64,000 nucleotides of DNA from Oceanicella actignis (lineage in GTDB: Bacteria; Pseudomonadota; Alphaproteobacteria; Rhodobacterales; Rhodobacteraceae), in assembly GCF_008124525.1 (NCBI RefSeq), contig NZ_VNHJ01000003.1:310001-374000 (forward strand), in the 5' to 3' direction. Position numbers and translations under genes: made by a program. This document shows positions 1 through 8,034 of the stretch, one piece after another (within the stretch, counting starts at the first letter, position 1; each line of letters starts with the position of its first letter). Under the pieces are notes generated by a model. It was not told where the DNA came from. It did no database searches and was given only the letters and a program-made list of their open reading frames with translations.

Positions 1-300
1 GGCGAGTGGATCAGCTCGATCGACGTCGAGAACGCGGCCATGGGCTGCCCGGGCGTCGCGCAGGCGGCGGTCATCGGCGTGCCCCATCCCAAATGGGACG
101 AGCGCCCGCTGATCATCGTCGTCGCGGCCGAAGAGAACCCCGCCGACAAGGAGCGCGTCATGGCGCATCTGGCCAAGGTCCTGCCCAAATGGCAGCTGCC
201 CGACGACGTGGTGTTCATCGACGCGATGCCGCTGGGCGCGACGGGCAAGATCCTCAAGACCGAGCTGCGCGAGCGCTTCCGCGACCACCTGACGGGCTGA
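1..300 (+). CDS. AMP-forming acyl-CoA synthetase, C-terminal part only
   Basis: The last 99 residues of an ANL-superfamily acyl-CoA ligase, open at the left window edge. Visible are the hinge-region start (GEWISSIDVEN), a PHPKWDERP segment typical of medium/long-chain and methylmercaptopropionate (DmdB-like) ligases, and the C-terminal A10 motif GATGKILKTELRE, whose lysine orients the substrate for adenylation. The enzyme would activate a carboxylic acid with ATP and CoA in the cytoplasm. The frame is open from base 1 and stops at 298-300, just before a strong hairpin shared with convergent phaC. The exact acid cannot be told from the C-terminus; DmdB-like and generic fatty acyl ligases are both possible. 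Confidence 0.88.
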   Translation, partial: GEWISSIDVENAAMGCPGVAQAAVIGVPHPKWDERPLIIVVAAEENPADKERVMAHLAKVLPKWQLPDDVVFIDAMPLGATGKILKTELRERFRDHLTG

Positions 301-314
301 CCCGCCCCGCAGCG

Positions 315-346
315 CGCCCCGCCGCCCCCGACCGGGCGGCGGGGCG
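315..346. terminator. Bidirectional terminator hairpin
   Basis: A perfect 13-bp inverted repeat (315-327 and 334-346) with a 6-nt loop sits between the stop codons of two convergent genes, the acyl-CoA ligase and phaC. There is no clear T-run on either side, as is common in GC-rich genomes, so function as an intrinsic terminator is inferred from position and stem strength. Confidence 0.7.
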
Positions 347-350
347 TCGC

Positions 351-2219
351 TCATTTCATGTGCACATAGCTACCGGGCGCGTCGGGCAGCGCATCCGGGT
401 CGACCCCCGGCGCCCCCATGCGCGGCGGATCGACCGGCGCGCCCGACAGATCGGCCAGCCACGCCGCCCAGCTGGGCCACCACGAGCCTTCGCGCAGCTC
501 GGCCGCCGCCATCCAGGCGTCCGGGTCCAGGCGGCGCGCGTCATGGGGCGTCGTGCGGATGCGGTGGCGTCGGCGCGGATGCCCGGGCTCCGAGACCACG
601 CCGGCATTGTGCCCGCCATTGGTCAGCGCAAAGGTCACGTCCGCATCGGCGAGGTTGTGGATCTTGTAGACCGAGCGCCAGGGCGCGACATGGTCCGTCT
701 CGGTTCCCAGCGCGAAGATGGGCGTGCGCACGTCGCGCAGCCAGACCGGGCGTCCCTCGACCTCGAACTTGCCCTGCGCCAGCTCGTTGTTCAGGAACAG
801 CTTGCGCAGATATTCCGCATGCATCCGGTAGGGCATGCGCGTGCCGTCGGCGTTCCAGGCCATCAGGTCGGTCATGGGCGCGCGCTCGCCCATCAGGTAT
901 TCGCGCATCATCCGCGACCAGATCAGGTCGTTCGAGCGCAGGATCTGGAACGCCCCCGACATCTGCCCCGCCGAAAGCACGCCCTGCTCCCACATCATGT
1001 CCTCGAGGAAGCTGACCTGGCTTTCGTTGATGAACAGCAGCAGCTCGCCCGCCTCGGAGAAATCCGTCTGCCCGGCGAAGAAGGTGATGCTGGCAAGGCG
1101 GTCGTCGCCCTCGCGCGCCATGGCGGCCGCCGCGATGGCCAGCAAGGTGCCGCCCAGGCAATAGCCCGCCGCATGCACCTTCGCCGGCCCGACGATGGTC
1201 TGCACCGCGTCGAGCGCGGCCATGGGCCCCATAAGACGGTAATCCTCCATCGACAGGTCGCGGTCCTCGGGGCCCGGATTGCGCCAGTAGATCATGAACA
1301 CCGTGAAGCCCTGCTCGGTCAGCCACCGGACCATCGAGTTCTCCGGCGACAGGTCCAGGATGTAGCCCTTCATGATCCAGGCCGGGATCAGCAGCACCGG
1401 CTCGGGGCGCACCTTGTCGGTGGCGGGCGCGTATTGCACCAGCTCGATCAGGCGGTTGCGATAGACCACCTTGCCCGGCGTGCAGGCGATGTTCTCGCCC
1501 ACGCGGAAGGCTTCGACGCCCGCCGGCGGCCTGCCCGAGACCATGCGCGCCCAGTCGTCCCAGAAATTCGCCGCCCCGCGCACCAGATTGGCGCCGCCCT
1601 CGCGCATGGTGCGCTCGAGCACCTCGGGGTTGGTCAGCGGGTTGTTCGCCGGCGAGAACACGTCCAGCGCCTGGCGGGCGCCGAACTCGAGCGCGCGCTC
1701 GTTGGCCTTCGAGACGCCGCGCACCCCCGTGGTCGCGTTCCACCACCATTGCTGGGTCAGCAGGAAGGCCTGCTGCATCAGGTTGAAGGGCGGCTTGCGC
1801 CAGCCCTCATGCGCAAAGCGCCGGTCCTGCGGCAGAGGCGCGATGCAGGCCTCGCCCTCGCCGCCCGTCAGCGCGCATGACAGGGCGAAACGCTGGAAAC
1901 GCAGCAGCTTGCGCCCCGCCTTGTGCGCCAGAAGCGCCTGCTTGCCCGGCGATGCGGCCAGATGCACCGCCCAGTCCGACCAGATGGCCGCCATGGCGGC
2001 GGGCGACAGCCCCCCGGTCAGGCGCGCAAGCCCCGCGCGAAAGGCGCGGTCGGCCATCAGCGCGGTCTGCTCGGCGCCGTCGGCCGGCTCGGACCGGGGC
2101 GCCGGCCCCGGCAGCGGCGCGAATTCGGGCGCAGGGGGCGTAACGTCGCCGGCGGGGGCGCGGGCGGCGGGGGCGGCTCGGGCGCTGCGGGCGGGCTTGG
2201 CGTTGGCGGGGTCGGACAT
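351..2219 (-). CDS. phaC: Class I poly(3-hydroxyalkanoate) synthase
   Basis: Polymerises 3-hydroxyacyl-CoA into polyhydroxyalkanoate storage granules. The 622-residue protein has the alpha/beta-hydrolase fold of PhaC, with the lipase-like box GYCLGG carrying the nucleophile Cys354, the Asp in GTETDHVAPW and the His in TNGGHNAGVV. The tryptophan-rich segment QQWWWNATTGV and the motif WNADGTRMPYRMH are typical of class I enzymes. The N-terminal 50 residues are Ala/Pro-rich and divergent. The start is the MSDPANA ATG, eight bases after a GGGAG box; an upstream ATG in frame would add an arginine-rich leader with no such box. No phaP, phaR or phaZ is seen nearby; the divergent neighbour is an SDR gene. 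Confidence 0.95.
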   Translation of the reverse strand: MSDPANAKPARSARAAPAARAPAGDVTPPAPEFAPLPGPAPRSEPADGAEQTALMADRAFRAGLARLTGGLSPAAMAAIWSDWAVHLAASPGKQALLAHKAGRKLLRFQRFALSCALTGGEGEACIAPLPQDRRFAHEGWRKPPFNLMQQAFLLTQQWWWNATTGVRGVSKANERALEFGARQALDVFSPANNPLTNPEVLERTMREGGANLVRGAANFWDDWARMVSGRPPAGVEAFRVGENIACTPGKVVYRNRLIELVQYAPATDKVRPEPVLLIPAWIMKGYILDLSPENSMVRWLTEQGFTVFMIYWRNPGPEDRDLSMEDYRLMGPMAALDAVQTIVGPAKVHAAGYCLGGTLLAIAAAAMAREGDDRLASITFFAGQTDFSEAGELLLFINESQVSFLEDMMWEQGVLSAGQMSGAFQILRSNDLIWSRMMREYLMGERAPMTDLMAWNADGTRMPYRMHAEYLRKLFLNNELAQGKFEVEGRPVWLRDVRTPIFALGTETDHVAPWRSVYKIHNLADADVTFALTNGGHNAGVVSEPGHPRRRHRIRTTPHDARRLDPDAWMAAAELREGSWWPSWAAWLADLSGAPVDPPRMGAPGVDPDALPDAPGSYVHMK

Positions 2220-2402
2220 GACGGGCTCCCTGGCTCGATCCGCTGGCGGCGCCGCGCGCCCGGGCCGGGCGCGGCGTCGCGCCGCCCGCAACAGGTAGGG
2301 CGCTTGGCGCCGCAGCGCAACATGACGCGGCGCCGCGGTTTACAGCCGCGCCCGTTCGCGCCAAGCTGCGCGCGGCAAGCTGGACGAACCGGGGGGGAGA
2401 AA

Positions 2403-3134
2403 ATGGCGGACAAGGGCGCGGCGCTGATCATCGGCGCGGGCGACGCCACCGGCGGCGCGGTGGCGCGGCGTTTTGCGCGCGAAGGCTACGTCGCCTGCCC
2501 CGTGCGCCGCTCGGCGGACAAGCTGGCGCCCCTGGTCGCGCGGATCGAGGCCGAGGGCGGGCGCGCGCGCCCCTTCGCCGCCGACGCCCGGCGCGAGGAC
2601 GAGGTGCGCGCGCTGGTCGAGACGATCGAGTCCGAGGTCGGCCCCATCGAGGTCTTCGTCTTCAACATCGGCGCCAACGTTCCCGCCCCGATCCTCGAGC
2701 AGGACGCGAAGCGCTACTTCAAGATCTGGGAAATGGCCTGCTTCGCCGGCTTTCTGAGCGGGCGCGAGACCGCCCGCCGCATGGCCGCGCGCGGACGCGG
2801 CACCATGATCTTCACCGGCGCCACCGCCTCGCTGCGCGGCGCGGCCGGCTTCGCCGCCTTCGCCGGCGCCAAGCACGCCCTGCGCGCGCTGGCCCAGAGC
2901 ATGGCGCGCGAGCTGGGACCGCTGGGCGTGCATGTAGCCCATGTGGTCGTGGACGGCGCCATCGACACCGCCTTCATCCGCGACAACTTCCCCGACATGC
3001 ACGCCAGCCGCCGCCCGCTGGACGGGCTCTTGAACCCGGACAGCATCGCCGAGGAATACTGGCGCCTGCACGTCCAGCCGCGCGACGCCTGGACCTTCGA
3101 GATGGACCTGCGCCCGTGGATGGAGCGCTGGTGA
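2403..3134 (+). CDS. Atypical short-chain dehydrogenase/reductase
   Basis: A 243-residue Rossmann-fold SDR. The nucleotide-binding glycine motif IIGAGDATG is at the N-terminus and the acidic/NIGAN segment follows near residue 83-90. In the usual YxxxK active site the sequence reads FAGAK, so the catalytic Tyr is Phe153 while Lys157 is kept. The same FAAF-A-AK pattern is, to my knowledge, a recognisable alphaproteobacterial SDR subgroup, so this is probably a family trait and not a recent mutation. It may be a weak, different or non-catalytic enzyme. The start ATG follows a G-rich box (2391-2398). Its stop lies 20 bases before the amidoligase start, so the two are likely co-transcribed. Confidence 0.85.
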   Translation: MADKGAALIIGAGDATGGAVARRFAREGYVACPVRRSADKLAPLVARIEAEGGRARPFAADARREDEVRALVETIESEVGPIEVFVFNIGANVPAPILEQDAKRYFKIWEMACFAGFLSGRETARRMAARGRGTMIFTGATASLRGAAGFAAFAGAKHALRALAQSMARELGPLGVHVAHVVVDGAIDTAFIRDNFPDMHASRRPLDGLLNPDSIAEEYWRLHVQPRDAWTFEMDLRPWMERW

Positions 3135-3154
3135 GCCCCGGCGAAAGGACCCCC

Positions 3155-4162
3155 ATGCGCGAGACGAGCGAACAAGGCCCCTGGCTGCCCGCCGACCCAC
3201 GCGAGGACGCCGGCGCGGGCGCCGCGCGCTGGCTGCGGCCGCCGCGCCCTCTGGCCCAGGGCGGGCGCGAGCGCCTTCTGGGCGTCGAGCTCGAATTCTC
3301 GGGCCTATCGGCGGCCGAGGCGGCCGAAGCGGTGGTGCGGGTCTTCGGCGGGCGCGCGCGCCAGCTGTCCGAGCACCGCGCCCTGGTCGAAGGCGCCGAG
3401 GCGGGCGATTTCGAGGTCGAGCTGGACTTTCGCTGGGCGCATGACGGCGCGCGCGATCCGCGCCTGCGCAAGATCCTGGGCGATCTGGGCGAGGCGCTCT
3501 TGCCCATGGAGGTGGTCTGCCCGCCCATACCGCTGAGCCGCGCCCCCCGCCTCGAGGCCCTGCGCGAGGCGCTGCGCCGCGCCGGCGCGCGCGGCGTAGA
3601 GGAGCTGCCGCTGCATGCGCTGGGCGCGCAGCTGAACCCCGAGCTGCCGGATCTGGGCGTCGGCTACATCCTGCGCGCCGCGCGCGCCTATCTGCTGCTG
3701 AGCGACTGGCTGCGCGACGAGATCCAGCCCACCGCCGCGCGCCGCATCCTGATGTTCGCGCGCCCCTTTCCGGCCGGCTGGGGGCGGCTGATCCTCGACC
3801 CGGACTACGCGCCCTCGCCGGCGGGGTTCATCGACGACTACCTGCGCTGGAACCCGACCCGCAACCGCGAGCTGGACCTGCTGCCGCTGCTGGCGCATCT
3901 GGACGAAGAGCGCGTGCGCCGCGCCCTGCCGGACGAGAAGATCAACCCGCGCCCGACCTGGCACTGGCGCCTGCCCAACGCGCTGGTGGACGACCCCGAC
4001 TGGACGCTTTCGCTCGAATGGAACCGCTGGGTGACGGTCGAGCGGCTGGCCGAGCGCCCCGATCTGATCGCCCGCCACGCGCGCGTCTGGATCGAGGATT
4101 CGCGCCTGCCGCTGGCGCTCGACCGGGTCGAGCATGCGCGCGCGATCCTGGACGAGCTGTGA
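3155..4162 (+). CDS. Putative amidoligase (PF12224-like)
   Basis: A 335-residue protein resembling the amidoligase family, distant relatives of glutamine synthetase predicted to form amide or isopeptide bonds using ATP. The family-like opening LLGVELEFSGLS contains the conserved acidic GxExE-type strand; later blocks include VELDF, a Pro-rich EVVCPPIPLS, and HALGAQLNPELPDLG with a conserved His and Asn. The chosen ATG (MRETSEQ) follows GAAAGGA at a good distance; an earlier in-frame ATG at 3116 lies inside the SDR gene without a better site. Its last four bases (GTGA) overlap the start of the amidotransferase-like gene, so the two products very probably act together. The substrate is unknown. 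Confidence 0.78.
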   Translation: MRETSEQGPWLPADPREDAGAGAARWLRPPRPLAQGGRERLLGVELEFSGLSAAEAAEAVVRVFGGRARQLSEHRALVEGAEAGDFEVELDFRWAHDGARDPRLRKILGDLGEALLPMEVVCPPIPLSRAPRLEALREALRRAGARGVEELPLHALGAQLNPELPDLGVGYILRAARAYLLLSDWLRDEIQPTAARRILMFARPFPAGWGRLILDPDYAPSPAGFIDDYLRWNPTRNRELDLLPLLAHLDEERVRRALPDEKINPRPTWHWRLPNALVDDPDWTLSLEWNRWVTVERLAERPDLIARHARVWIEDSRLPLALDRVEHARAILDEL

Positions 4163-4863
4163 GCGCGGCGCCCTCGCCTCGGCGCCCGGTGGTGGGCGTG
4201 ACCAAGGGCCGCGGGCGCGGCTGGGCGCTGTGGGCCTTCGCGGCGCTGTCGCTGCGGCTGCACGGCGCGCGCCCGCGCCGCATCGAGCCGCCCTTCTCGC
4301 CCGAGGCGGCGCGCGGGCTTGACGCGCTGATCGTGGGCGGCGGCGACGACATCGGCGCGACGCTCTATGGCGGCGAGCCGGCGCCGGACATGTGCATCGA
4401 CCCCGAGCGCGACGCGCTCGAGCTGCGGTTGCTGGAAGAGGCCTGGCGGCGCCATCTGCCGGTGCTGGGCATCTGCCGGGGCGCGCAGATGCTGAACGTG
4501 TTTCTGGGCGGCACGCTGCATGCGGACATCGCCCAGGCCTACCCCCATGCCCGGCGCCTGCGCACGCCGCTGCCGCGCAAGCATGTGCGCCTTGCGCCGG
4601 GCACGCGGCTGGCGCGGATCATCGGCGACGAGACGATCGTGGTCAACGCGCTGCACCACCAGTCCATCGACCGGCTGGGCGAGGGGCTGCGGGTGGCGGC
4701 GCGGGACGAATACGGCATCGTCCAGGCGGTCGAGCATCGCGGGCGGCTGCTGCGCATCGGCGTGCAGTGGCACCCGGAATTCCTGTTCTACGCGCGCAAG
4801 CACCGGCGCCTGTTCGCGGCGCTGACCGACGCCGCCCGCGCCCACGCGTCCACGGGCGCCTGA
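4159..4863 (+). CDS. Class I glutamine amidotransferase-like hydrolase (peptidase C26 type)
   Basis: A 234-residue protein of the gamma-glutamyl-GABA hydrolase/PuuD type. The nucleophile elbow GICRGAQMLNVFLGG holds the catalytic Cys, and VQWHPEF supplies the His and Glu of the triad; VGGGDDI near residue 57 is the usual oxyanion strand. It should cleave gamma-glutamyl amides or release ammonia from glutamine. It starts at a GTG that overlaps the amidoligase stop (GTGA), giving translational coupling. Pairing of a ligase and an amidase suggests either a make-and-break cycle on a gamma-glutamyl compound or an ammonia-channelling complex; this is inference. Normal family length. Confidence 0.88.
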   Translation: MSAAPSPRRPVVGVTKGRGRGWALWAFAALSLRLHGARPRRIEPPFSPEAARGLDALIVGGGDDIGATLYGGEPAPDMCIDPERDALELRLLEEAWRRHLPVLGICRGAQMLNVFLGGTLHADIAQAYPHARRLRTPLPRKHVRLAPGTRLARIIGDETIVVNALHHQSIDRLGEGLRVAARDEYGIVQAVEHRGRLLRIGVQWHPEFLFYARKHRRLFAALTDAARAHASTGA

Positions 4864-5289
4864 CCCGCGGCCGCCCCCTCGGCGCGGCGTCGCCGCCCGG
4901 TCGGCGCGGCCCGCCCGAGACCCGCTCGCCCGCCCGCAAGGCGCGGCTTGGCACGCAATGCGTTCGTCATGGCGCCCCCTCGGCGCGGCATCGGCGCGGC
5001 GCGCGCCGCCGGCCCGTTCGCCCGCAAGGCGCGGCTTGGCGCGCAATGCGTTCGCCAGGGCGCGCCCGCGGCCCGCTTATCGGCCGCCGCGCGCACGGCC
5101 CGCACGCACGCCGCCACGCCCCGCCCCTGCGGGCGCCCGACCGAGGCGGCAAGCCCCGGGCCGCCCGCGCGGCGCCCGGTCCCGGCGCCGGCAGGCCGCC
5201 CTCGGCGGTCATGCGCGCCCGCGCAACCCCGCGCCCCGCGAACCGGCCCGCTTGCGCCAGGCGCCCGCCGCGGGCGAGCGATCGCGCGC
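4864..5289. repeat. Gene-free spacer with an imperfect 88-bp direct repeat
   Basis: No credible gene in this 426-bp spacer between the amidotransferase-like gene and aldehyde dehydrogenase (convergent). A 36-bp core at 4931-4966 recurs at 5019-5054 with one mismatch, offset by 88 bp, and both copies are preceded by a related CCCCCTCGGCGCGGC stretch, so the whole 88-bp unit is imperfectly duplicated. Function unknown; it may be a local duplication of an intergenic element or part of a dispersed repeat family. Confidence 0.7.
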
Positions 5290-6735
5290 TCAGTCGGCGT
5301 CGGGGGCCCAGCCGCTGACGGCCTTGACCTCGAGGAACTCCTCCAGCCCCCAGACGCCGCCCTCGCGCCCGTTGCCCGAGGCCTTGACCCCGCCGAAGGG
5401 GCTGCCCGCCGCGCGCGACTTGCCGTTCATCTCGACCATGCCCGAGCGCAGGCGACGCGCCACGCGGTTGCGGCGCGCGCCGTCGCGGCTCTGGACGTAG
5501 TTCGTCAGGCCGTAGGGCGTGTCGTTGGCGATGGCGATGGCCTCTTCCTCGTCCTCGAAGGGAATGATCGACAGGACCGGGCCGAAGATCTCTTCGCGGG
5601 CGATGGTCATCTGGTTGTTCACGTCGGCGAAGACGGTCGGACGCACGAACCAGCCGCGGTTGAAGCCCTCGGGGCGGCCGGGGCCGCCGGCGACCAGGCG
5701 CGCGCCCTCGTCGATGCCGATCTGGATCAGGCGCTGGATCTTGTCGAACTGCGCCTGGCTGACCACCGGGCCGATGTGGCGGCCGGGCTCGGAAGCGGGC
5801 CCGACCTTGACCGATTGCGCCGTGCGCGCGGCGATCTCGACCGCCTCGTCGTAGATCTCGCGCTGGACCAGCATGCGGGTGGGCGCGTTGCACGACTGGC
5901 CGGTGTTGTTCATGCAGTGCAGCGTGCCGCGCTTGACCGCGTTCTCGTCCGCGTCGGCGAAGATGATGTTGGCGCCCTTGCCGCCCAGCTCGAGATGCAC
6001 GCGCTTGAGCGTGTCGGCGGCGTTCTTCGAGATGGCGATCCCCGCCCGGGTCGAGCCGGTGAACGAGATCATGTCGATGTCCGGATGCCCCGAGATCTGC
6101 GTGCCGGCCCCCGGCCCGTCGCCGTTGACCAGGTTGAACACGCCCGCCGGCGCGCCCGCCTCGTGCACGATCTCGGCGAAGATCATGGCCGAGAGCGGCG
6201 CGATCTCGGAGGGCTTGAGCACCATGGAGCAGCCCGTCAGCAGCGCCGGCACGACCTTGAGCGCGATCTGGTTCATGGGCCAGTTCCAGGGCGTGATCAG
6301 CCCGCACACGCCGACGGGGTCGAGCAGGATGCGGTCCTCGGGCGCATGCGGGCCCAGGGGGCGTTCGAACTCGAAATTCTCGAAGGCGGTCAGGAAGTTG
6401 CGGATGTGCCAGCTGCCCGCCGGAACCTGCTGGCCGCGCGCCATGTCGATGGGGGCGCCCATCTCACGGCTGATGGCGTGGGCGATGTCCTCGGCGCGGC
6501 GCTCGTAGATGGCCAGGATGTTCTCGACCAGCTCCTTGCGCTCGGCCCGGGTCGAGAAGGCCCAGCTGTCGAAGGCGCGCCGCGCGGCGGCCACGGCCGC
6601 GTCCACATCCGCCTGCCCGGCCAGCGAGATGACGGCGAAGGGCTCTTCGGTCGAGGGGTCGATCACCTCCAGATCCTCGGGGATGGCCGGGGCCGTCCAG
6701 CGGCCGTCGATGTAGAATTCGCGTTTCTCGATCAT
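5290..6735 (-). CDS. NAD(P)-dependent aldehyde dehydrogenase
   Basis: A 481-residue cytosolic ALDH that would oxidise an aldehyde to the acid. Catalytic residues are intact: Cys282 in NTGQSCNAP, the general-base Glu in LELGGKGANI, the Asn of TPWNWPMNQ, and the cofactor motif FTGSTRAG. The C-terminal EIFGPVLSI and NDTPYGLTNYV blocks are standard. ATG follows GGGAG. The substrate is not evident: it stands alone between a repeat-bearing spacer and tRNA-Arg. The sequence is closest in feel to broad-range aldehyde dehydrogenases of alphaproteobacteria. Confidence 0.94.
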   Translation of the reverse strand: MIEKREFYIDGRWTAPAIPEDLEVIDPSTEEPFAVISLAGQADVDAAVAAARRAFDSWAFSTRAERKELVENILAIYERRAEDIAHAISREMGAPIDMARGQQVPAGSWHIRNFLTAFENFEFERPLGPHAPEDRILLDPVGVCGLITPWNWPMNQIALKVVPALLTGCSMVLKPSEIAPLSAMIFAEIVHEAGAPAGVFNLVNGDGPGAGTQISGHPDIDMISFTGSTRAGIAISKNAADTLKRVHLELGGKGANIIFADADENAVKRGTLHCMNNTGQSCNAPTRMLVQREIYDEAVEIAARTAQSVKVGPASEPGRHIGPVVSQAQFDKIQRLIQIGIDEGARLVAGGPGRPEGFNRGWFVRPTVFADVNNQMTIAREEIFGPVLSIIPFEDEEEAIAIANDTPYGLTNYVQSRDGARRNRVARRLRSGMVEMNGKSRAAGSPFGGVKASGNGREGGVWGLEEFLEVKAVSGWAPDAD

Positions 6736-6819
6736 GCGAGGCTCCCTTGCGCGTCAGCGTCCGTCGCCCGCGATCTCGCCCCATTCGGCCCGCCAAGGCA
6801 AGAGCCAAGCGCGCCGCGG

Positions 6820-6849
6820 TTGACCGCCCCCCGCGCCGGCCGCTAAATG
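6820..6849 (+). promoter_or_regulatory. Likely sigma-70 promoter of tRNA-Arg
   Basis: TTGACC at 6820-6825 and TAAATG (or CTAAAT one base earlier) at 6844-6849 are 17-18 bp apart and end 7 bp before the first tRNA base, so transcription would begin almost exactly at the tRNA 5' end. The -35 matches the consensus at five of six positions. Confidence 0.6.
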
Positions 6850-6856
6850 CGCGCAA

Positions 6857-6933
6857 GGCCCCTTAGCTCAACCGGATAGAGCAGCTGACTTCTAATCAGC
6901 AGGTTGCAGGTTCGAGTCCTGCAGGGGTCGCCA
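6857..6933 (+). tRNA. tRNA-Arg (anticodon TCT)
   Basis: A complete cloverleaf of 77 nt including the encoded CCA. The acceptor stem GGCCCCT pairs with AGGGGTC (one G-U), the D arm is GCTC/GAGC, the anticodon stem GCTGA/TCAGC encloses loop CTTCTAA with anticodon TCT, and the T arm contains GTTCGAGTC. Reads AGA codons, which are rare in this GC-rich genome. The genes downstream are surface-glycan type, but no duplicated tRNA 3' end was found that would mark an integrated island. Confidence 0.97.
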
Positions 6934-6979
6934 TTCCGCGGCCCTCGCGCGGCGGGCGAATGGTCAAGGAGGTGCGCAG

Positions 6980-8001
6980 ATGAGTTCCCCACGCAAGAAG
7001 CTGGTCCTGCATATCGGAACGCACAAGACGGCGACGACCCATCTGCAGGGAACGCTTGCGCGCAATGCCCAATTGCTCGGCGAGCGCGGCCTGCTCTACC
7101 CCAAGGCAGGGCAGATCCACAACGCGCACTTCAAGCTGACCCAGGCGCTTCGCGACCGCGCACGCGCCGACATCGGCCTTGAGGAGCTGTCGCCCTGGCC
7201 CGAGCTGATGGAAGAGGTGCAGGCGGCGCCGCAACCGCTGGCCGTTGTCAGCTCGGAGGAGTTCTCGCTGGCGACGGACCCGGCGCGGCTCGCGCCATTG
7301 CGCGAAAAATTCGACGTGCGCGTCGTCGTTTACCTGCGCAGCCCCGATCAGTTCGTGCAGAGTTTCTACAACCAGTTCGTCAAGGACGAGGTTCCCGCCG
7401 AAACGCGCACCCCCTGACCAGGTACGTGGCCGAAGAAGCGCTTTTCTTTCTGGAAACCAGGCGCATTTTGCTGCCTTGGGCGGAAACCTTCGGTCCGGCA
7501 AACGTCTGCTTGCGGATCTTCGATGCCGTCGCCCGAAGCCGACGCGGAATCGTCGGCGATTTCTTCGAGGCGATCGGATTCGTCCCGCCCGAGCGCCTTG
7601 CGCCGCCTGAAATCTCGGTCCTGCACAAGGTCTCTCTTCCTCCGGACGCGCTCGAATTCCTGCGCCTGACGAACGGGACGGCCGAGCTGAAAGACGGGGG
7701 CCGTTCTCAATTCGTCGTCGATCTGGTCGATATGGCCCTGAAGGAAAAGGATCGGCTGCACACCACCCGCGCCGGCATCCTGTCGGCGCCATCTCGCATG
7801 GCGCTGCGTCGTCGCTTCGCCGCGCCCAATGCATGGGCGGCCCGCACGTTCCTGGGTGTGAGCCAGAATCCCTTCCCACCGCACGAAGCGCCCCCTCCGC
7901 CGCCCGACTTCGATTCGCGACCCGAGGAGGCCGACGCCGCCACTCTGGCCCGGGTGGCCGCCATGGTTCTCTCGCGGCTGCGCAACCCGGCGGCGGGCTG
8001 A
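6980..8001 (+). pseudogene. Sulfotransferase-like gene, frameshifted
   Basis: The first 145 codons (6980-7417) encode the N-terminus of a P-loop sulfotransferase-like protein with the PAPS-binding loop HIGTHKTATTH at residues 11-21 and VVYLRSPDQFVQSFYNQF. The frame then hits TGA at 7415-7417, while the next frame carries the rest without a stop from about 7411 to 8001 (TRYVAEEALFF onwards, with LLPWAETFG and LRIFDA typical of the family). Adding one C to the CCCCC run at 7410-7414 restores a single reading frame of about 340 codons. This is either a genuine inactivating or phase-variable slip or a sequencing error. Base composition looks lower in G+C than the neighbours, hinting at acquisition. 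A GGAGG box (6969-6973) precedes the ATG. Confidence 0.82.
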
Positions 8002-8010
8002 CGGCGCCCG

Positions 8011-8034
8011 CGGCCGGCGCGTCTCAGCCGGCCG
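8011..8034. terminator. Hairpin between convergent genes
   Basis: Perfect 8-bp arms (8011-8018, 8027-8034) with an 8-nt loop lie between the sulfotransferase-like gene and the convergent glycosyltransferase fusion, overlapping the latter's stop codon. Probably a shared terminator; no T-run. Confidence 0.45.

Noticed and set aside
4948-6846. A 632-codon plus-strand frame over aldehyde dehydrogenase
   Set aside because: Antisense to a clearly conserved ALDH; His/Arg/Ala-rich translation without domain.
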